Assembly (NCBI GenBank): GCA_943737045.1
Contig: CALSFV010000037.1
Coordinates: 558,001 to 622,000 of the forward strand
Direction of reading: 5' to 3'
From: Parapristionchus giblindavisi
Lineage: Eukaryota > Nematoda > Chromadorea > Rhabditida > Diplogasteridae
DNA: 64,000 bases
In this document: piece by piece, positions 1 to 12,670 of the stretch
Layout of the letters: every line of letters starts with the position of its first letter
Numbering within the stretch: the stretch's first letter is position 1
Translations under genes and position numbers: made by a program
The notes under the pieces: generated by a model
What the model was told of the DNA's origin: nothing
Database searches by the model: none
What the model saw: the letters and a program-made list of their open reading frames with translations, nothing else

Positions 1-368
1 AGTTTATTGATTACGGTAGGGTAGTAAATACGGCGGGGCGTGTAACTGAAAGCAACTAGGTTACGGTGCTAATGACAACGATATTCCGGTATACGGTAGG
101 TCTTTTGGTCGATCATAAAATCGATCGATTACGGTACTGGTACCTTGGTAAGCGGTAAGGGGTTTTCGAACTCTGCGAAAGAGATTAGGTCCTCCGGACT
201 GAATTATCGCTGTCCTAACAGTGATCTCCCGCAGGACTTCGTGTACGTTGACTAACGGGATGTACCTCCCCCCTGCCCCTGACCTACTCCTCTCGGCGAT
301 GTACTGATGAGATAAAATTGCATTGTATTGTATTGCATAGTATATAATGCTAACATGTAGCCTATTAT
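1..368. other. No gene recognised
   Basis: The stretch carries several TACGGTA-type motifs and a minus-strand open frame at 61-405 that matches no family I recognise. I see no convincing exon. Confidence 0.4.
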
Positions 369-2000
369 CACGGATCTCCCGTAAAAGTGTATGAAGCCAT
401 TGCACAGAAAAAATAATTTTCCTTCTTTTTTATTGAAAGTTGTTAGACTGGCCTAACTAAGTGCGAAAACAACATTTTCAAATTTTGTTTTTCGGAATTT
501 GCATATCTGTGCAATTTGTTTCCTGTAAACTTCAGATGAGTGTAACTTGCTTTGTTGTTGTGCTACCATGTTCAATTTTTTTCAATCTGTTGCTAATGAC
601 CTCGTCTACAAATAACTCAACTAAGGATATGGCCGGAAATGCTGTTTTTTCATGTGTTATTGCAAGAAAACTGTTTTTAGCACACAAAATGCGATTTTTC
701 TCGAAAATTTTCTCTAAAGGATAAGAATTTTATTGCAGATTCGTATTCCCCGTCCACAAATTGGGGTATCCTGATAAATCTTTTAACCCAACTCTGTCCC
801 CCCAATAGTGCTACTGTATATCGTTCTGGACTTGGCGCAATTTTCTCTCAAATCACATTTTTGGTTGTAAATCAGCTCAAACTTATGCTAATGTACTTAT
901 TAGCATACTTAAACCCTGTAACTCGACCAGCCTTACAAAATTGTCTTACTGGTTCGAATACTCAACAACAATCATTTTTGAGTTATGAATCGAAAACTGA
1001 TTTTATTAACGAAATGACTTTCACTGTTCCTATTTATCGTTTATTGACATTTGTTTATTGATCGTTAAGGTCGAAGAAACTGTTTGAGTCATTCTTGACT
1101 CTAACAGTTATCCATTATTTTCCATTGAACCTTCGCAAAACTCTGAGAAATCACTATTATTATTTTTCTTATTATATCATGAAATGCATCCGAAGTTATC
1201 ACTCTTTCATTCTCGAATGTTCTCTTCTCTCGGACATGATGAATCGAAGGTTTAAAGTGAATTGAAAAAGAAAACATCATTATATTTGAAAACAAAACGA
1301 AAACGCTGAAGTTTCTAAGTTGCATCATTCCAGAAAGGCGGAAAATCGTAAATAAAATCAGTTTTCGATTCATAACTAAAAAATGATTGTTGTTGAGAAT
1401 TCGAACCACTAAGACATTTTTGTAAGGCTGGTCGAGATACTGGGTTTAAATATGCTAATAATAAAATTAGCATAAGTTTGAGCTGATTTACAGCCAAAAA
1501 TGTGATTTGAGAGAAAATTGCGCTAAGTCCAGGACGATATACAGTAGCACTATTGGGGGGACAGAGTTGGTTTAAAAGATATATCAGGATACCCCAATTT
1601 GTGGACGGGGAATCCGAATCTGCAATAAAACTCTTATCCTTTAGAGAAAATTTTCGAGAAAAATCGCATTTTGTGTGCTAAAAAACAGTTTTCTTGCAAT
1701 AACACATGAAAAACAGCATTTCCGACCATATCCTTAGTTGAGTTATTTGTAGACGAGGTCATCAGCAACAGATTGGAAAAAAATTGAACATGGTAGCACA
1801 AAAACAAAGCGAGTTACATTCATCTGAATTTTATAGGAAACAAATTACACAGATATGCAAATTTCGAAAACCGAAATTTAAAAATGTGGTTTTCGCACTT
1901 AGTTAGGCCAGTCTAACAACTATCAATAAAAAAGGAGGAAAATTATTTTTTTCTGTGCAAAAAGGTTCTTATTTTCATACACTTTTACAGGAGATCCGTG
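369..2000. mobile_element. Fold-back DNA element, about 650-bp arms
   Basis: Sequence from 369 reappears inverted up to 2000: ends CACGGATCTCC and GGAGATCCGTG, with arms of roughly 650 bp diverged by small indels and a unique centre near 1060-1320. The element is flanked by TTAT on both sides (365-368 and 2001-2004), a likely target-site duplication. No transposase frame is recognisable, so it is probably non-autonomous. Confidence 0.8.
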
Positions 2001-2340
2001 TTATTATTATTCAGATAATTAACTTTACGCTGAATTAGTACTTTGTTCAATAAATAAAATTATCTTCTGGACATTGGAGGGCGTTATTTGTTCACCTCGT
2101 CACACTCTCTAAATTGATACCCTTATTGATTCTAAACTACAAAACGAAACGAAGCGAACGCGAGGATACGCGGCGGTAGCCGCTTTAGACGAAACGTGGC
2201 GTGAAAATAAATGCGATTTTTGAAATCAGCTTGGTCGATTTAATCATACTTGGTGTGGAATTCATTTAAACAGAACGTTCATGAAAAAAGTTAGTTCATG
2301 ATTCACAATCATTCTATGGTACCTCCCTCACTCACTAGAC
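2001..2340. other. No gene recognised
   Basis: AT-rich sequence between two repeats. No exon or known repeat end is visible. Confidence 0.35.
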
Positions 2341-2432
2341 GTTAGCGTAGGGAGAGCGAGAATGCATCAACTGAAAAAAATGGAAAAAAGAGCTCGGTAG
2401 AGTTGAAAGATATCTTCTTTTGCCAATCCTTC

Positions 2433-2508
2433 TCAGGGAATCGAACCTACTAGTCGACCAACCGATCGGATTGACGGTCCGACCTGTTATCCACTAGACC
2501 ATGGGTCC
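2433..2508 (-). other. tRNA-like segment (Pol III A and B boxes)
   Basis: Read on the minus strand it has an acceptor-like GGACCCA, an A box (TGGTCTAGTGGATAAC), a perfect 5-bp anticodon stem TCGGA/TCCGA around a 7-nt loop, and a B box GGTTCGATTCC. The 3' acceptor strand does not pair and the T stem is imperfect, so it is a tRNA-derived SINE-type head rather than a working tRNA. The same segment heads copy 2 of repeat R1. Confidence 0.6.
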
Positions 2509-4013
2509 CTATTCTGCCGTGTGTCAAAGGATCTAGATATACTTACTCATGCCCGCACTTATATACCGATGCATGGCTCCGCCCATTTGTTGCTAGCCCT
2601 ATTTATATATCGATATTGATCCCGCCCATTTAACTTCGCGGGCTTGGACACCGATTGTAAACATTAACAACCCCAACATCTTTATTATTTCGGAAAATAA
2701 GATCCACAGAATGCCGGAATACACCGAAAGATGGAGCAACGGCCACTGGAAGGTCCATCCGTAGAGAAGCACGAGCTGCTCATCAATGACGGTGAAGTTG
2801 ATCTTCTGATAGAATCATCGGAGAACGTGACGAAATGAAGTTGAAGTTCACCTTGAACAAAGATAAATTAGCACTTATGCCATCACAAAAAGAGCTAGAT
2901 ATACGGAGGGACATTAAGCATGCTACTGATGAGGCCATAGCTCTTTGCTACTTATGATTACGGTGGGTTACGATTGGTAAACGCTATACCTTGCCACAGT
3001 GACTGTATAGTCCAGAGCATAGGGAGCTAGCCTTCAGAATGACGTCATCGACTACAGCATGACGACATCTCGAGACGAAAGACGAATCAATTGGATGTTG
3101 AGAAACATAGCGACGGTCTTATGAATCTGAAATAAATCGGATATGATTTACATTGATATCAAAACTTGTAGTGAACTCTATAGTAGGAAGATAGTGAACG
3201 ACAGGCAAGAGAAGACAGCCAGAAATTTGGGTATATGAATCCTAAAAGGGACAGCGAGCGATAAGATAAAGATCAAAGATCAATTATTAAAAATATGGGC
3301 TAACTGAGGAAGAAGACGAACGATACGACCGAAGAGGGAACAAGAAATGAAGAATTATGATAATACGCGGACATTATAATGAAACATATGCAAATTGTAA
3401 TAGAACAGACGAAAGAATATATAACAATAGCGATATGCAAATAAACAAAGAGAAATTAAGGATATAACTTATCGATAATAGCAAGATAGGTGAGAGAGGG
3501 ATAAAGAGATGGAGAACGAGATATGAGGAGATAAGAAGAATCTGAACTATTTAGAACGAGGAAAGAATAGAAGGAAAATGAGAGCCTCTCGCATGACATT
3601 GACAACAGTGGACATTCGCAAATTGAAAATATGAATCCTAGAATGGAAAAAGAACGAAAGAGTAAAGATCAAAGATCAGTTTATAAAGGACTAACAGGGA
3701 TATGAAGAGAAGATAATTCAAACGACCGAATAGAACACAAGGAACAAGAATGAGAAAACAGAGTATATGATACACAGTATTCTGGTTCAAGCCATTTTGT
3801 TTCCATAGCGAGACAAGCGAAAGACGATTGCATTTGAGAGAGTTTCTATGTTGAGCGGTCGTTTTTGCTTTCACAGCCTATAGAACATTGTGGATAATGA
3901 ATGCACATTAGAATAGAATAGAGGGGGGGGGGACTAGACAACGATAGTGATATGCAAATGTACAAAGATAAATCAAAGATCGAACATACAGTCGATCGAT
4001 AATCATGAGGCGA

Positions 4014-4147
<134 letters not shown>

Positions 4148-6127
4148 GGAAGGAAGGGAAACGGGAGAGAGGGACATAGTGGAAGAAAGAGAGGGAGGCG
4201 GGTCGAGGGAGAAGAAGAGATAGGAAGAAAGAGTTATAAGGATAGATAGGAAAGGGAGAAGGAGATAGAAGTAGAGGTAGAGGGGGAGAAGAAGACTATG
4301 TAGAGGGTGAAAGAATGAAAGACTTTGACGGGAGAGGTAGGGAGAGTTAGAAGTAGAGACAGAAGGAGGAAGAGGGAGAGGGAGGTAGAGAGGTAGACGA
4401 ACGATAGAGAGACTTTGACCTAACATACAACGAAAATTCAGGAACATCAGTAAAGGGACACGTACAAAATAAAATGGCGGGAAAGACCGAGAATGGATGG
4501 AACAACGATTGATAAACAACGGAAAATCTTGTGTTTCTTTCTCTGACCTCTCTCTCTTCTACACACTCTCTCTCCACTCTCTCATATCTGCACAGTCTCT
4601 ACTCTGATCAAAGAACCATAACCCGCGTAGTGAGAGGAAGACGAGGTTTGAGAAAGAGGCAGAGTGGCTAGAGAACACGCGAAACGAGAGAATCAGACAA
4701 GGAGAGATTTTATTGGCGTCGTGCCAATTAGAGTGGCGAAAATTTATTTTAATTTAATTTGTTTTAATTTAATTTAAATTAAATTAGATTAAATTAGAAA
4801 AAATGACTCATGAATCCACTGACCCAACTCGCAATCTGTGTTGGTTAACCGACAGAGACTCATAGACGATCGTCCTTTCGGTGGATAGTGGATAGTGGAT
4901 AATCGGTGGACAAATCATAGTTTTGGACATTTTTGTGTCATTAATACGTTCTAAGCTTGAAAATCATAAGAAACTAGTTCATGGGAGGGGCGTGTACACG
5001 CAAAAGTGTGGGAGTTCAACCACTTTTGCACTGGGTGCAAAAAATTAAATTAATAATATTAAGAAATGTGTATGCAATGCATATGCATGCACTATGCATG
5101 CACTTTCAATGTAAATTTTAGAATAAAAAAGTTAAGTAATAATGTGCCCTAATAAAGGATAATCGGTAAAATCAATAATAATAATAAATATAATCGATAA
5201 AACCAATTTGTATCCTTTCAATTTGTAGATGGACTCGCCCTGATTGAACATTCGCTGGTATCCGTCAAGTAGATGGGTGAGACTCGGCGATCGATCAGTG
5301 ATTACCGTAATCAACTGAAATAAATCGATATCAGACTCATTATTCGATAATCATGCTCATAATCAGAAACTAATCGATATTGTATAAGCAGTAACCATCT
5401 TAATAAGAACCACCACATGGAGCCATCATCAAACAAATAATCCAAATGTCACATATTATGTTAAATAATAATGTTAAATGCATGCATTCTTCTGGTATCC
5501 CTACACTCATAGTCATTTTTAATTTTATTTTGCTATTGTTCCAAGCCACATTGTTTGCACCGATGATAACGTCAAACATAGGGGATCACCGAATCATAGG
5601 TAGAAAAAAAAATCCGGTCAAGTTTTTCGATTTTTGTGTAATTTACCGGACTACGCTCGTCCAATTGACACGAAAGACCAATCTCGGCACCGACGAGGAG
5701 ATCAACGGGACTGCCCCAGCTTGCCTCGAAATTATAAAATTAATTAAATAAATATTTGTATTCTCTTATAATATGGATATCACTGAAGCCCAGGTAGCAC
5801 ATGCGCAACTCATTCATTTTCGGCGCCCTGGCAGGATATTTTACGAAATAATGATAGTGGCTATCAAAGAACAAAAGCCAATGGGAACGTACAATGGATT
5901 CTCGCGCACGAAAAGTCTTTGGAAAGTCGAAGTAAAACATGCAGAACACAAACTAACAAGGTAAGTCTTTTATGCCTCATTGTAAGAGTTTCGGGGTGGA
6001 AAAAAACCACTTCAAATTGGATTTTCATTTTCCCGTTATTTTCATGTTTCGCATAAAAATTAATACTTCTAAAAGAGATTGCAAACTTGATCAGTGTAAA
6101 CCACCGCAACTAATCAGGCTAACAATA

Positions 6128-6700
6128 AACTGGGTCTCAGGGTACGGTACTGGGCCCTCTCCTCTTTTTGATTTACCTTTTCGATCTCCCTCTATCACTA
6201 TCACCATACCCACTGGTTCACTTCCTCCTCTTTGCTGATGATATCAAACTCTACATCATTCATAATTCCGCCAACTCCCCCACACTCACCTTTCAACTTC
6301 AGAATGGGTTACTTGGTATATTAGAATACTGTCAAAAATGGCAGTTATCGGTTGCACAAAACAAATGCACCGTTCTTTACTTAGGCAAATCCAACCCAAT
6401 CCACCAATACCATCTCAACTCTTTTTTTCTTCCTATCCCCGATTCCAACCTCAATTCTCTTCCAGAACCTATTCGAGATCTTGGTGTCTACATTGATTCA
6501 TCCTTATCCTTTCGTTCTCATATAGATATTATCTGTCAAAAAGCCAATAAGCTTATCTATCTCTTATTCCGTTCTGTTTCTTGTATATCTATTGATCCTT
6601 ACGTTAGAGCTTTCCGTTCATTCATTTTACCCGTACTTGAGTATGCTTCACCAGCATGGTCTCCCTCTGCGAAGGGTCTAAAACCTGACTGCATTTTGAA
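6128..6700 (+). mobile_element. LINE reverse-transcriptase fragment
   Basis: The plus strand encodes the late part of a non-LTR reverse transcriptase: SQGTVLGPLLF, the catalytic FADDIKLY box, then RDLGVYIDSSLSF and LEYASPAWSP of the thumb region. The upstream palm, endonuclease and 3' end are absent. It lies in an intron of FAK copy A on the opposite strand. Its sequence differs from the two larger retrotransposons in the window, so it is a separate family of the CR1/Jockey type. Confidence 0.85.
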
Positions 6701-6724
6701 AACCGATAACCTAGGAAGAAATCA

Positions 6725-6960
6725 GATTTCCTACAAGTGAATTAATCCTGTCGCTTTCATGTTTCCCCTATAAGCTAATATTTCATCAGATATTCCTAAA
6801 GTGATCCGCAGTGCTTCAGTATGCGATAAGAAAATAAAATTGATCAAGTCTAAAATCTGTTCAGTAAAAGCTACCAATTCTCTTGTCATTTTCATTTTCA
6901 TGTTTCTCGGACAGATTAATAATTCCATACATATGTCCCAATACGATAACAACTGTATCC
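6725..6960. repeat. Interspersed repeat (GTGAATT...CCTATAAGCTAATATT)
   Basis: A block containing CCTATAAGCTAATATTTCA and then TTCATGTTTCTCGGACAG, found again near 14090-14290, 14660-14745 and 22905-23110. It has no coding content and looks like a small non-autonomous element present in introns of several FAK copies. Confidence 0.6.
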
Positions 6961-7478
6961 AGAAATAGAAGAAGATAACTCACCCGAGACTCGCCTTGAA
7001 CACCTCCACGTCGTACTTGACAGTGTGGGCGAGGATCGATAGTGATCTACAATCAATCGATATTCTAGCAATCGAAAATCCTACTCATTCCCAATTGCCC
7101 ATTGTGTCACAAAAGATTGAGGCGCCACGCAGGTCGTGTGAGAACAAATGTTTTCTTTTCAAACAACTAATAATTATACACAACAAAATGCATATACCGT
7201 ACCGTAAGACGGATTCCGAGTTCGGCAGGCTGGCGTACTTCCGGAGCTGGGCTCAAAAGTGATTGCGCAACTACGGTGTCTGCAACAATCAATACTCGAT
7301 GAGATATTCTATCGATAGTGTACAGTAACACACATAGTATCTATCACAAACTGATCAATCAATCAATAATTCATTCATTACTTTCGTGTTCTGCTGCATG
7401 CGTACGGTCTCTGGAATGAACGCGGTCATGGCTCCGTCAATGTCGATGCTGTCCACGTTCAATTTGTGATCCAGACAG

Positions 7479-7840
7479 CTCTTACTATAATATGTACCGT
7501 ACTCTACAGTACTCGGACAACTAAACAGTATATCGTAAACTACGATATCGCCCAATTAGACAGCTCCTTCACGTAATCCACTGTCCGAGACATCCATTCA
7601 GTGAAGGTCCAATTTTAGTCAGCCCTTCCAGCCGACTGACAAGAGGAAATTATCGTATACCTGAGTACGGTAGCGATATCAGTTGATCAAATGAAGATAT
7701 TGATTGAATGAGAATCGATCGAGACTTATCGATCTACTCTAGCAAACGATAAAAAAGAGACGTAGCGGCCGAATCACCCATAAGGCACTTTATTAACATA
7801 TTTTTGTAACATTATTTAATTTTAAAATTAATGAGTATGT
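7479..7840. other. No further exon recognised
   Basis: Upstream flank of FAK copy A. It contains ATCGAT- and TACGGTA-type motifs like the introns nearby. No FERM F1 exon is visible. Confidence 0.35.
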
Positions 7841-10230
7841 AAAATGCATCAACTGAAAAAATGACAAAAAGAGTTCGGTACAGTAGAGAGATGTCTTCTT
7901 TTGCCAATCCTTCTCAGGGAATTGAACCTAGTAGTCGACCAACCGATCGGATTGATGGTTCGACCTGTTATCCACTAGACCATGGGTCCTTATTATCTTC
8001 CTTGTGTCAAAGGATCTAGATATACTCGCTCATGCTCATACTTTTATACCGATGCATGGCTCCGCCCATTTTTCGCGAGCCCTATTTATATATCGATGTT
8101 GGGCCCGCCCATTTAACTTCGCAGGCTTGGACACCTATAGCAAACATAAACAACCCCAAAATCTTTATTATTGCGGAAAATAAGATCCACAGGATGCCGG
8201 GAGACGCCGAAAGAAGCAGAAATAAGCCAGCAAGGAAGGTCCATCCGTCAGAACCACGAGCTGACCATCAACGACGGCGAAGTTGACCTTCTAGAATCGA
8301 CGACAGAGATGACAACATGCAATTCACCCTGAACAAAGATAAATTAGCGCCTATGCCAGTACTAAAAGAACTAGATATACCAAATCGCATCTAGGAGCAA
8401 CAACATCGTGAATAGACATAAAACATGGTGCTGATGCAGCCATAGCTCTTTGCTACTTTTGATTACGGTTGTTTACGATTGGTAAACGGTATACCATGTC
8501 ACAGTGACTGCACGGTCCAGAGCATCGGGTGCTAGGCTTCAGAATGACGTCCACGACCCCGGCATGACGAGATATCGAGACAAAAGACGAATCAGTTGGA
8601 TGCTGAGATCATCCGTAACGATGGGCTTCTGAATCTGAAAGAATCGGGCCTGACGACATCTCGTGACGAATCAGTTGGACGTTGAGGGCGGTAATAACGG
8701 GCTCATGAATCTGAAATAGATCGGATAAGATTTACATTGATGTCAAAACTTGCAGTGGACTCTATGATAGGAAGATAGTGAAAGAGAGGCAAGAGAAGAC
8801 AGCCACAAATTGGTGTTTATGAATCCTACAGGGGACAGCGAGCAATTAGAGAAAGATCAAAGATCAATTATTAAAAAAATATAAGTTAAAACTTAGGGAA
8901 AAGATGAACGATACGACCGAAGAGAGAACAAGAAATGGAGAATTATGAGAATACGTGGACATTATAATGGAAAATGTGCAAATTGTAATAGAACAAACGA
9001 AAGAATAGATAACAATAGCGATATGCAAATGAACAAAGAGAAATTAAGGATAGATCTTACAGTCAATGATAATAGCAAGGTAGAGGGTGAGAGAGGAATG
9101 ATGAAGGTGGAGAGGGATAAAGATTTAGAGAACGAGAGCGAGATATGCAGAGAAAAGAAGCGAGAATCTGAACTATTTGGGATAAGAAAAGAATAGAAGG
9201 AAAATGAGAGTTTCTCGCATGACCAGAGTGGACAATCACAAAAATATGAATAATAGAATGGGAAATGAACGAAAGAGTAGAGATCAAAGATCAATTTAAA
9301 AAGGACTAACAGGGCTATGAAGAGAAGATAATTCAAACGACCGAATAGAACGCACAAAATGAACAAGAATGAGAAAACAGAGTATATGATAATGAATGAA
9401 AATTAGAATACAATATATGGAGGACTAGACAACAATAGTGATATGCATATGAACAAAGAGAAATCAAAGATCGGACATAAAGTCGATCGATAATCATGAG
9501 GCGAGAGGGAGACAGAAGGGGAAGGAGGGGAAGCGGGAGAAAGGCAAATAGTGGAAGAAAGAGAGGGAGACGGATCGAGGAAGAAGAAGAGATAGGGAGA
9601 AAAAGCTATAAGGATAGATAGGAAAGGGAGAAGGGGATAGAAGTAGAGGTAGAGGAGGACAGAAGAAGACCATATGTATAGAAGGCGAAAGAATGAGAGA
9701 CTTTGACCTAACTTCCAACGAAAGAGCAGGAGCAATAGTAAAGGGACACGTACAAAATAAAATGGCGGGAAGAGTCCGAGAATGGAGGGAACCAGGGGAG
9801 AGAAGAGTGATAAACAATGGTAGATCATTTGTTTCTTTCTCTGGCGTCTCTTACTTCTACACACTCTCTCTCGATTCTCTCATATCTGCACAGTCTCTAC
9901 TCTGATCAAAGAACCATAACCCGCGTAGTGAGAGGAAGACGAGGTTAGAACATGTTAGAGAAAGAGAGAAAGAGTGGCTAGAGAACACGCGAAACGAGAG
10001 AATCTGACAAGGAGAGATTTTCTTGGCGTCGTTCCAATTAGAGTGACGAAAATTTAATTTAATTTAATTTGTTTTAATTTAATTTAAATTAATTAGAGTG
10101 GCGAACATGACCCATGAATCCAATGACTCGCAATCTGTGTTGATTAATAGACAGAGACGCATTGACGATCGCCCTCTCGGTGGATAGTCATGGATAGTGG
10201 ATAGTCGCGGATAATCGGTGGTGTAAAAAA
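7841..10230. repeat. Dispersed repeat R1, copy 2
   Basis: Same orientation and order as 2341-4915: tRNA-like head at 7913-7989, purine-rich body, AATTTAATTT tail and terminal GGATAATCGGTGG. The GA array of copy 1 is reduced to a few repeats near 9500. Many small indels separate the copies, so the duplication is not recent. Confidence 0.7.
7913..7989 (-). other. tRNA-like segment, second copy
   Basis: Same arrangement as 2433-2508 with A box and B box (GGTTCAATTCC here). The anticodon stem has one changed pair. A tRNA-derived element head, not a functional tRNA. Confidence 0.55.
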
Positions 10231-10275
10231 AGAAGAGACATCAATGTAAATCATATAAAGTCAACGATCAATCAA

Positions 10276-10442
10276 TGTCATGCCATTGTCATTGTCATTG
10301 TCATTGTCATTGTCATTGTCATTGTCATTGTCATTGTCATTGTCATTGTCATTGTCATTGTCATTGTCATTGTCATTGTCATTGTCATTGTCATTGTCAT
10401 TGTCATTGTCATTGTCATTGTCATTGTCATTGTCATTGTCAA
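10276..10442. repeat. (TCATTG)n hexanucleotide array
   Basis: About 27 almost perfect copies of TCATTG. Because the unit is 6 bp, both strands stay open (CHCH... on plus, TMTM... on minus); these are not genes. Confidence 0.95.
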
Positions 10443-10528
10443 CAATGCATTGATAGTCAACTATGCCCTCTTCTATTTTGGATGAGAGCCATCTTTATAG
10501 CGTGACGATCACATAATAATTGGGATTG

Positions 10529-10768
10529 ATATAGCACGCTGTAAACTAAAAATTTTGCACCAGGTGCATGGCAATTTTCTCTGTCCACTTTTTTTTCACT
10601 TTTTCTGCTTCTTGTTCTCGTTTACCGGTCTGTTTATGCCACTTTGTGGCAATGAAAGTGGCATAAACAGACCGGTAAACGAGAACAAGAAGCAGAAAAA
10701 GTGAAAAAAAGTGGACAGAAAATTGCCATGCACCTGGTGCAAAATTTTTAGTTTACAGCGTGCTATAT
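10529..10768. mobile_element. 240-bp near-perfect palindrome (hairpin element)
   Basis: Left half ATATAGCACGCTG... is repeated inverted to ...CAGCGTGCTATAT with only one or two differences and a very short centre near 10645. Ends in TA-rich sequence suggest a Tc1/mariner-type miniature element. It lies downstream of FAT copy A. Confidence 0.8.
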
Positions 10769-10809
10769 TGATGACTATTCAAGTTAGAATAGAAGTACAA
10801 AAGAGACTG

Positions 10810-12305
10810 TCAAGAATAATGATAGACCATTGTGTCCTGGGAGAGTCCCTTCCAACCCTCGCATATCATCCGACCAAGTCCCCTATGCAAATCTATATCA
10901 GTCAGACATATTTTCGATATTTTTGAAACCTTATCTCTCGTTACCATCATTTGTCTCGTTTCGTGCATACGCACGATGATAAAATAATAATATAAGAATC
11001 TCCATCTAGCAATCAGACAGGATGACTTAAAGGGCATCTTTCCATTGGCAATTGGCGAATCATTGAATTTCCTTCGAAGAATCTCCAGCAGTGACTCGGT
11101 ATCACTCGACAAATCGCCCGCCATACGAACGATATCACGACGAACGCTATCGAATGCCTGAAATATATAAAATATACGGTAACACCACAATTGGGAAACG
11201 TCGTCGGTGGTTGTGTGGTGTACACCATCAACCAATTAGTAAACATCGGCTACCGTCTTGCTCGATTCTTCTCTCGCGAGCATCTCGATCGATTTCCCCA
11301 ACTGATCGACATCATTTCCGATTAGCAGACGCGCCTTCGCCGCCTAAATCCAAAATAATCGATAATGTAATCGCAATCAATATTAATTACAGTAATCCCT
11401 CAAATGTGAAGTGAAAGTGCACTATTTCGCACGAACACAGAAAGTAATGAAGAATCATTTATTTTAAAAAAATCAATCAATATTCCCACCTGTCCATACA
11501 ATTTCCCGGATACGGTCGTCAGGAATTCCGTCGTGCACAATTCGTTCATCTTCACTATCGCATCACGAATCTCCTAAAAATCAATAAATCGTCAATCGAT
11601 AAATCGATAAAACCAACTCGCCGAACCCAGTGCCACAAAGCTGCTCTGCCTCACAAGGGAATCCTTTTACCTCGCGGAAACCAATCCAGATGAAAATTTG
11701 CACAGGCATTGTTGAAGACGATAGAAAATGATATGTGAAGTCGAAAAATGCAGCAGGGCAATACCCGAGCCGCAGCATCTATCCAAACTTGGTCAAACTT
11801 GGCGCGCATTCGCCGCCAACAATCTGAATTCATCGTCCCTATCTCTGAAGAAAGGCATCAACTTGATTGGTGAACGGAGTGGAAAGTGGCTCGTGCATTA
11901 AAGACAAAAAGATTCCGAAAAGATAACATCAACGCGATTGTACGAAGAAACTGTGCCACCAATAAGGTCTCTCTCATTGCTTGAGAATGCGGCGAATGCG
12001 CGCTAAGTTTGACCAAGTTTGGATAGATGTTGCGGCTCGGGTATTGCCCTGCTGCATTTTTCGACTTCACATATCATTTTCTATTGTCTTCAACAATGCC
12101 TGTGCACATTTTCATCTGGATTGGTTTCCGCGAGGTGAAAGGATTCCCTTGTCAGGTTAACGTTGAAGAACTGCAACAGAATTATCGATTAATTATTGAC
12201 TATCGATAAATGATGATGATCTACCTTCAGTTGCGTGCACGACTTCATGAGTGCCTCCAATGACTGCATGGCTTCGAATGGTGACGTCCGACACAGCAAG
12301 GGATC
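10810..12305 (-). pseudogene. FAK-like FAT domain, copy A
   Basis: Minus-strand exons 12225-12305 (SPFEAMQSLEALM), 11490-11573 (AIVKMNELCTTEFLTTVSG), 11254-11343 (ARLLIGNDVDQLGKSIEML) and a last exon starting at 11157 (IVRMAGDLSSDTESLLEIL) match the four-helix FAT domain of FAK; human FAK has AAHALAVDAKNLLDVIDQA at the last helix. Compared with copies B and C, a one-base deletion just before the stop makes the last exon read on to 10810. A 498-bp element is inserted at 11654-12151, beside a possible micro-exon whose donor is also changed. Exon differences from B fall mostly at third codon positions. Confidence 0.75.
11654..12151. mobile_element. 498-bp fold-back element with TCA target duplication
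   Basis: Ends CAAGGGAATCC and GGATTCCCTTG begin arms of about 200 bp. TCA flanks both sides (11651-11653 and 12152-12154). FAT copies B and C have the uninterrupted target. A 3-bp TNA duplication is typical of PIF/Harbinger-type miniature elements; that assignment is inference. Confidence 0.85.
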
Positions 12306-12670
12306 CTTAAGAGGCCGGATCTGAGAAAAGTGACTACCCCCCGGACATTGCGCCAGGATTTTCGATATGGGCCCCCATACTCATAGGGCCTGGGGGGGGG
12401 GGGCTTTGACCTTGTTTACAAAAATGATGACGTCACCGCATGTATTGCTCAATGCGGCGCAAAAGCGCCGGGTTCGTCGAAAATCTCGAAAATTCGTAAT
12501 TTCTCAACCGAATGAGCTAGAACCAAAATTCTTTTTGCAGTATGTTAGGCATGCCCAGAGTGCACCACAGCACCATTGGGATTGAAATTTGCCCAACTCT
12601 GACATCGACTTTTTGAATGAGACTTTCACATTTTGCGATTTCTTTGTATCTGAGATTTATCGTACACGTA
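12306..12670. repeat. Solo arm of the 49.5-51.5 kb fold-back family
   Basis: From AAGAGGCCGGATCTGA to TATCTGAGATTTAT this matches one arm of the fold-back element at 49455-51490. It begins exactly at the splice acceptor of the first FAT copy A exon, so its tip supplies the AG. Confidence 0.8.

Larger units (their letters stand above)
5215..7478 (-). pseudogene. FAK-like FERM-domain exons, copy A
   Basis: Five minus-strand exons resemble the FERM F2-F3 region of focal adhesion kinase. In gene order they are 7382-7478 (IDGAMTAFIPETV), about 7203-7246 (LRKYASLPNSESVL), 6984-7046 (VKYDVEVFKASLG, like FAK YRFDKECFKCALG), 5647-5719 (PVDLLVGAEIGLS) and about 5215-5314 (SLTHLLDGYQRMFNQGES). Borders are GT/AG except the last donor, where GG-GT has become GG-AT, so splicing there is lost. 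That exon also has two indels which restore frame relative to copy B. A LINE fragment sits in the intron. No kinase exons follow to the left inside the window. The family call is strong; a decayed copy is the likely state. Confidence 0.75.

Noticed and set aside
61..405. 114-codon minus-strand frame at the left edge
   Set aside because: No recognised motif, runs into the fold-back element, no splice-site pattern linking it to FAK copy A.
2433..2508. Functional tRNA gene
   Set aside because: The acceptor stem does not close and the T stem is imperfect; the same sequence heads two copies of a dispersed repeat.
10275..10505. CHCHCH and TMTMTM proteins
   Set aside because: Artefact of the 6-bp TCATTG repeat, open on both strands.
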